This document shows, in pieces, positions 60,942 through 64,000 of a DNA stretch of 64,000 nt. The translations under genes were made by a program, and so were the position numbers. Numbering within the stretch: the stretch's first letter is position 1; each line of letters begins with the position of its first letter. The stretch lies in the NCBI GenBank assembly GCA_024235395.1, contig JACKMK010000003.1, positions 682,001 through 746,000 of the forward strand. The letters run 5' to 3'. Below the pieces are notes generated by a model. The model ran no database searches, was not told the origin of the DNA, and saw only the letters and a list, made by a program, of their open reading frames with translations. The DNA is from Chromatiaceae bacterium (GTDB taxonomy: Bacteria > Pseudomonadota > Gammaproteobacteria > Chromatiales > Chromatiaceae).

Positions 60942-61533
60942 CGGCGGCGACCAGATGACCCGCGTTCAGCCGGTAGTGCGCGCTTGCGACACGTGCGCGT
61001 TGCGCGGGGTCATGGCTGACCCAGAGCACGCAGCCGCTGGTCTGCTGGCGCCAGTCGGCGATTAGTTGTTCTACCCGGGCGGTATTGTGCTGGTCGAGAT
61101 TCGCGGTCGGTTCATCGAGCAACAGCGCAGCCGGTGCGAGGCTCAGGGCGCGTGCCAGCGAGAGGCGCTGGCGTTCGCCGCTCGACAGGCGCCGCACCTT
61201 CCAGTCGAGCACGTCCGGATCGAAGCCGAGCGCCTGCAGATCGGACGGGCGCCATCCACTCGCATGTTCGCGTACGCTTTCCGCCCACCAGTGGCTCTCC
61301 GCGGCGAGGTAGCCGACCTCGCGCCGCCACTGCGGGCCGCTGAAGCCACTGCGCGGCCGGTCGTCGAGCCACACCTCGCCGGCGGTTTCGTCGAGATCGG
61401 CGATCGCGCGCAGCAGCAGCGTCTTGCCGCTGCCGGACGGTCCCGAGAGCGCGGTACAGCAGCCGGCGGCGACCAGCAGCTCGGGTGCGTCGACCCCGTT
61501 GCCGGTCAGACGCTCGATGCGCAGGCTGCTCAC
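60931..61533 (-). CDS. fetA: ABC transporter ATPase FetA
   Basis: A 200-residue ABC ATPase. It starts with GTG (VSSLRIERLTGNG) in a GTGA overlap with trmB; no upstream ATG fits. Walker A GPSGSGKTLLLRAI, signature RRLSSGERQRLSLARAL, Walker B ALLLDEPTANLDQ. With FetB it forms the iron exporter. Its coupling to trmB suggests co-transcription. Confidence 0.88.
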   Translation of the reverse strand: MSSLRIERLTGNGVDAPELLVAAGCCTALSGPSGSGKTLLLRAIADLDETAGEVWLDDRPRSGFSGPQWRREVGYLAAESHWWAESVREHASGWRPSDLQALGFDPDVLDWKVRRLSSGERQRLSLARALSLAPAALLLDEPTANLDQHNTARVEQLIADWRQQTSGCVLWVSHDPAQRARVASAHYRLNAGHLVAADDA

Positions 61534-62246
61534 GGCTGCCGTGTGAATACCAGGTCCCAGACGCCGTGACCCAGGCGCTGCCCGCGGCGCTCGAACTTGG
61601 TCGGCGGTCGGTCCGCGGGGCGTGGCACATAGTCGCCGCCCGCGGCGGTGTTGATGAAGCGCGGATCGTCGTTGAGCACGCGCAGCATGTGCTCGGCGTA
61701 GTCCTGCCAGTCTGTCGCGGCATGGAACAGGCCGCCCGGACGGATCACCCGCGCCAGGGTGTCGAGCAGTGCAGGCTGCAGGATGCGCCTTTTGTGGTGC
61801 CGTTTCTTGTGCCACGGATCGGGAAAGAACAGGTAGACCCCTTGCAGCGCGCCCGCCGGCAACATCTGTTGCAGCACCTCGACCGCATCGTGGGCGATCA
61901 CGCGCACGTTGCGACAGCCGGTCTCCTCGAGTCTGAGCAGCAGGTGACCGACGCCGGGGCGATGCACCTCGACGCCCAGGTAGTTGCGTTCCGGGTGCGC
62001 CTGGGCCATCGCGGCGAGGCTCTCGCCGTTGCCGAAACCGATCTCGAGGTACACCGGCTGCGTGTTGCCGAACACCTCGGCCAGATCGAGCGGCTGCGCG
62101 GCGAATTCGAGGCCCCACTGCGGCAGCAACTGGTCGAGCGCGCGCTGTTGACCGGTGGTCAGGCGTCCGGCGCGCAGCACGAAGCTGCGCACTGATCGGT
62201 GTCGGTGCCGGGCGTTGGGGTCGTCGGCGGGCGGGTCGGAATGCAT
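61530..62246 (-). CDS. trmB: tRNA (guanine-N7-)-methyltransferase
   Basis: A 238-residue SAM-dependent enzyme forming m7G46 in tRNA. Motifs: VYLEIGFGNGESLAAMAQAHPERNYLGVEVHRPGV, IAHDAVEVLQQML, VYLFFPDPWHKKRHHKRRIL and the C-terminal TKFERRGQRLGHGVWDLVF. It overlaps fetA by four bases and is preceded by thiG. Confidence 0.95.
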   Translation of the reverse strand: MHSDPPADDPNARHRHRSVRSFVLRAGRLTTGQQRALDQLLPQWGLEFAAQPLDLAEVFGNTQPVYLEIGFGNGESLAAMAQAHPERNYLGVEVHRPGVGHLLLRLEETGCRNVRVIAHDAVEVLQQMLPAGALQGVYLFFPDPWHKKRHHKRRILQPALLDTLARVIRPGGLFHAATDWQDYAEHMLRVLNDDPRFINTAAGGDYVPRPADRPPTKFERRGQRLGHGVWDLVFTRQP

Positions 62247-62276
62247 GGCGTCGGACCGCGCGATGTGCGCCGAGAC

Positions 62277-63071
62277 CTATTCGAAGAACAGGCCGTCGAG
62301 CGGCGACGACGCCGATGCGAAACGCTTGGCCGGCATGCGCCCGGCGAGGTAGGCCTCGCGACCGGCTTCGATCGCCTTGCGCATCGCGCTGGCCATCAGT
62401 ACCGGCTTCGTGGCCGCGGCGATCGCGGTGTTCATCAACACACCGTCGCAGCCGAGTTCCATCGCGATCGCCGCGTCCGATGCGGTGCCGACACCGGCAT
62501 CGACCAGGATCGGCACCTTGGCGTTCTCGACGATCGTGCGGATGTTCAACCGGTTGCGGATGCCGAGTCCCGAACCGATCGGCGCGGCCAGCGGCATCAC
62601 CGCGACGCAACCCATCGCCTCGAGCTCACGCGCGATGATCGGGTCGTCGTTGGTGTACACCATGATCTTGAAGCCGTCGGCGATCAGCTCCTCGGCCGCC
62701 TTGAGGGTCGCGATCACGTCCGGAAACAGGGTCTTCTCGTCGCCCAGCACCTCGAGCTTGACCAGGTCGTGGCCGTCGAGCAGCTCGCGGGCCAGCTTGC
62801 AGGTGCGCACCGCGGTCTTCACGTCGTAGCAGCCGGCGGTATTCGGCAGGATCGTGTAACGCTCGGGGGGCAACACGTCCAGGATGTTGGGCTCATCGGC
62901 ATTCTGTCCGATGTTCGTGCGGCGCACCGCGATCGTGACGATCTCGGCACCGCTGGCCTCGATCGCCGCGCGTGTCTCGTCCATGTCGCGGTACTTGCCG
63001 GTGCCTACCAGCAGGCGCGAGGTGAAGGTGCGGTCGGCGATGTTCAGGGGGTCGGTGTTGTCTTGCAGCAT
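62277..63071 (-). CDS. thiG: Thiazole synthase ThiG
   Basis: A 264-residue TIM-barrel enzyme making the thiazole ring of thiamine from deoxyxylulose phosphate, dehydroglycine and ThiS thiocarboxylate. The Schiff-base Lys is in DLVKLEVLGDEKTLFPD; other motifs are RLLVGTGKYRDM, AAPIGSGLGIRN and LVDAGVGTASDAAIAMELGCDGVLMNTAIA. It lies downstream of thiS. Confidence 0.96.
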   Translation of the reverse strand: MLQDNTDPLNIADRTFTSRLLVGTGKYRDMDETRAAIEASGAEIVTIAVRRTNIGQNADEPNILDVLPPERYTILPNTAGCYDVKTAVRTCKLARELLDGHDLVKLEVLGDEKTLFPDVIATLKAAEELIADGFKIMVYTNDDPIIARELEAMGCVAVMPLAAPIGSGLGIRNRLNIRTIVENAKVPILVDAGVGTASDAAIAMELGCDGVLMNTAIAAATKPVLMASAMRKAIEAGREAYLAGRMPAKRFASASSPLDGLFFE

Positions 63072-63128
63072 CTTGAAACTGATGGGTGAGTGGCGGAGGG
63101 ATGTCGGTTCGGTGCGTCGGGCGGGCGC

Positions 63129-63329
63129 TCAACCACCGCCGATTGCGTGTACGACCTCGATCCTGTCGTCCGCACGCAGCGGGTGGGTGGTGTGCGCACT
63201 GCGCGGGACCAGCTCTTCGTTGACCTCGACGGCGAATCGCCGGTTCTGCAGATCGAGCGTGTCCAGCAGATCGGCGAGGGTGGTGCCGTCCGCGATTTCG
63301 CGCCTTTCGCCATTCAGCACTACGTGCAT
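63129..63329 (-). CDS. thiS: Sulfur carrier protein ThiS
   Basis: A 66-residue ubiquitin-like protein ending IGGG, the C-terminal Gly being thiocarboxylated. The ATG at 63329 (MHVVLNGERREI) was chosen because the longer upstream frame is not conserved. It supplies sulfur to ThiG, whose gene follows 57 bases downstream. Confidence 0.93.
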   Translation of the reverse strand: MHVVLNGERREIADGTTLADLLDTLDLQNRRFAVEVNEELVPRSAHTTHPLRADDRIEVVHAIGGG

Positions 63330-63453
63330 CCGTTCAGGTTGCCAGGTAGATGAAACAAAACGCGATTTTACACTAAACTCAGCGCGACCCAGCGGGTTCG
63401 CGACGAACCCGGCCACCACTTCCAAGAAAAACACGGGTAGCCAAGCCCGGCAA

Positions 63454-64000
63454 ATGACGGAGGAGCCCCGCTTGGGCAGCTTTCACGAGAACCTGATCTC
63501 GCTCGACGAGGCGGTCACGCTCGACGGGTTGTTCGCCGCGCGGGTGCGTCGTTCGCCGGAGCGCGAGGCCTATCGCTACTACGACAAGGCGCAGCGCGCC
63601 TGGGTCAGCTACAGCTGGACCGAGATCGCGCAGGCGGTCGCGCGCTGGCAGGTGGCGATGCGTGCCGAGCAGATGCCGCGCGGTGCCCGCGTCGCCATCC
63701 AGCTGCGCAACTGCCCGGAGTGGGTGATGTTCGACCAGGCGGCGCTCAGTCTCGGCCTGGTCACCGTGCCACTGTATACCGACGACCGTCCCGACAATAT
63801 CGCGTATATCCTCAAAGAGGCCGACGTCAATGTCCTGCTGGTGCAGGATGCCGGGCGCTGGGCCCGGTTGGCCGAGGTGGTCGACGAAGAAGGTCCGCTC
63901 AAGCGCGTGCTGCTGCTCGAAGAAAGCGATGCGGCGCACCGCCTGGTCGCGGCCGACCCGCGCGTGCAGCTGGTCGACGACTGGTTGCCGCTCAAGGCCG
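63454..64000 (+). CDS. AMP-forming acyl-CoA synthetase (5' part, cut by window end)
   Basis: The frame is open to the right edge. Read from the ATG at 63454 the 182 residues seen begin MTEEPRLGSFHENLISLDEAV and match the N-terminal domain of AMP-binding enzymes: YYDKAQRAWVSYSWTEIAQ, RVAIQLRNCPEWVMFDQAALSLGLVTVPLYTDDRPDNIAYILKEAD. The pattern suits long-chain fatty-acid CoA ligases. A TTG at 63475, after GGAGGAG, is an alternative start. It is divergent from thiS. Catalytic motifs lie beyond the window. Confidence 0.85.
   Translation, partial: MTEEPRLGSFHENLISLDEAVTLDGLFAARVRRSPEREAYRYYDKAQRAWVSYSWTEIAQAVARWQVAMRAEQMPRGARVAIQLRNCPEWVMFDQAALSLGLVTVPLYTDDRPDNIAYILKEADVNVLLVQDAGRWARLAEVVDEEGPLKRVLLLEESDAAHRLVAADPRVQLVDDWLPLKA

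Overview
The window is GC-rich chromosomal DNA from a Gram-negative gammaproteobacterium. Three conserved blocks support this: leuS-lptE-holA; the back-to-back kdsD-kdsC-lptCAB-rpoN-hpf-ptsN and mlaFEDCB-murA clusters; and petABC followed by sspAB. A bc1 complex, HPr kinase (hprK) beside rapZ, and a short-form hisG together suggest a Chromatiales-like, possibly sulfur-oxidising lineage. That placement is inference; no marker here fixes a genus.

Layout. 1-1.8 kb: end of a circularly permuted ATP-grasp gene and its alpha-E partner. 1.9-6.4 kb (minus strand): leuS, lptE, holA and a small secreted protein. 6.6-7.7 kb: a hemerythrin-like gene and a zinc-ribbon gene with an apparent frameshift. 7.7-21 kb (minus strand): a methyltransferase (also apparently frameshifted), mgtE, a regulatory PTS (ptsI, ptsH, EIIA-Man, rapZ, hprK, ptsN), hpf, rpoN, the LPS transport genes lptB/A/C, the Kdo genes kdsC/kdsD and a CaCA antiporter. 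21.3-31.1 kb (plus strand): two small genes with overlapping divergent starts, mlaFEDCB, murA, hisG-hisD-hisC and two HupE-like membrane proteins. 31.1-37.7 kb: two small hypothetical genes, a DegS/AlgW protease, a NIF3 protein, petABC and sspAB.

38.3-60.1 kb is a large surface-polysaccharide locus. It holds nine glycosyltransferases, two flippases, a methyltransferase, a DegT aminotransferase, a WbqC protein, a pyruvyl transferase, a GNAT acetyltransferase, a WecF/GT56-like transferase and a sulfotransferase. The stretch from about 44.2 to 54.9 kb is visibly AT-richer, has long non-coding gaps and carries an IS3-family (IS407-like) element. It looks like an acquired, still rearranging core. 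The DegT, GNAT and GT56 genes parallel WecE, WecD and WecF, suggesting a 4-amino-4,6-dideoxyhexose component.

60.1-64 kb returns to housekeeping: fetB-fetA overlapping trmB, then thiG-thiS, and divergently the start of an AMP-forming acyl-CoA synthetase cut by the window end.

No rRNA, tRNA or CRISPR array was recognised. Much of the window serves envelope building: Kdo and LPS export, lipid asymmetry, peptidoglycan precursor synthesis and surface glycans. Respiration (bc1) and nitrogen/PTS regulation complete it. No wholly unknown multi-gene system stands out. The least-explained parts are the polysaccharide island, the small EF-hand/CxxC protein coupled to the protease gene, and the hemerythrin-like gene with a palindromic upstream site.
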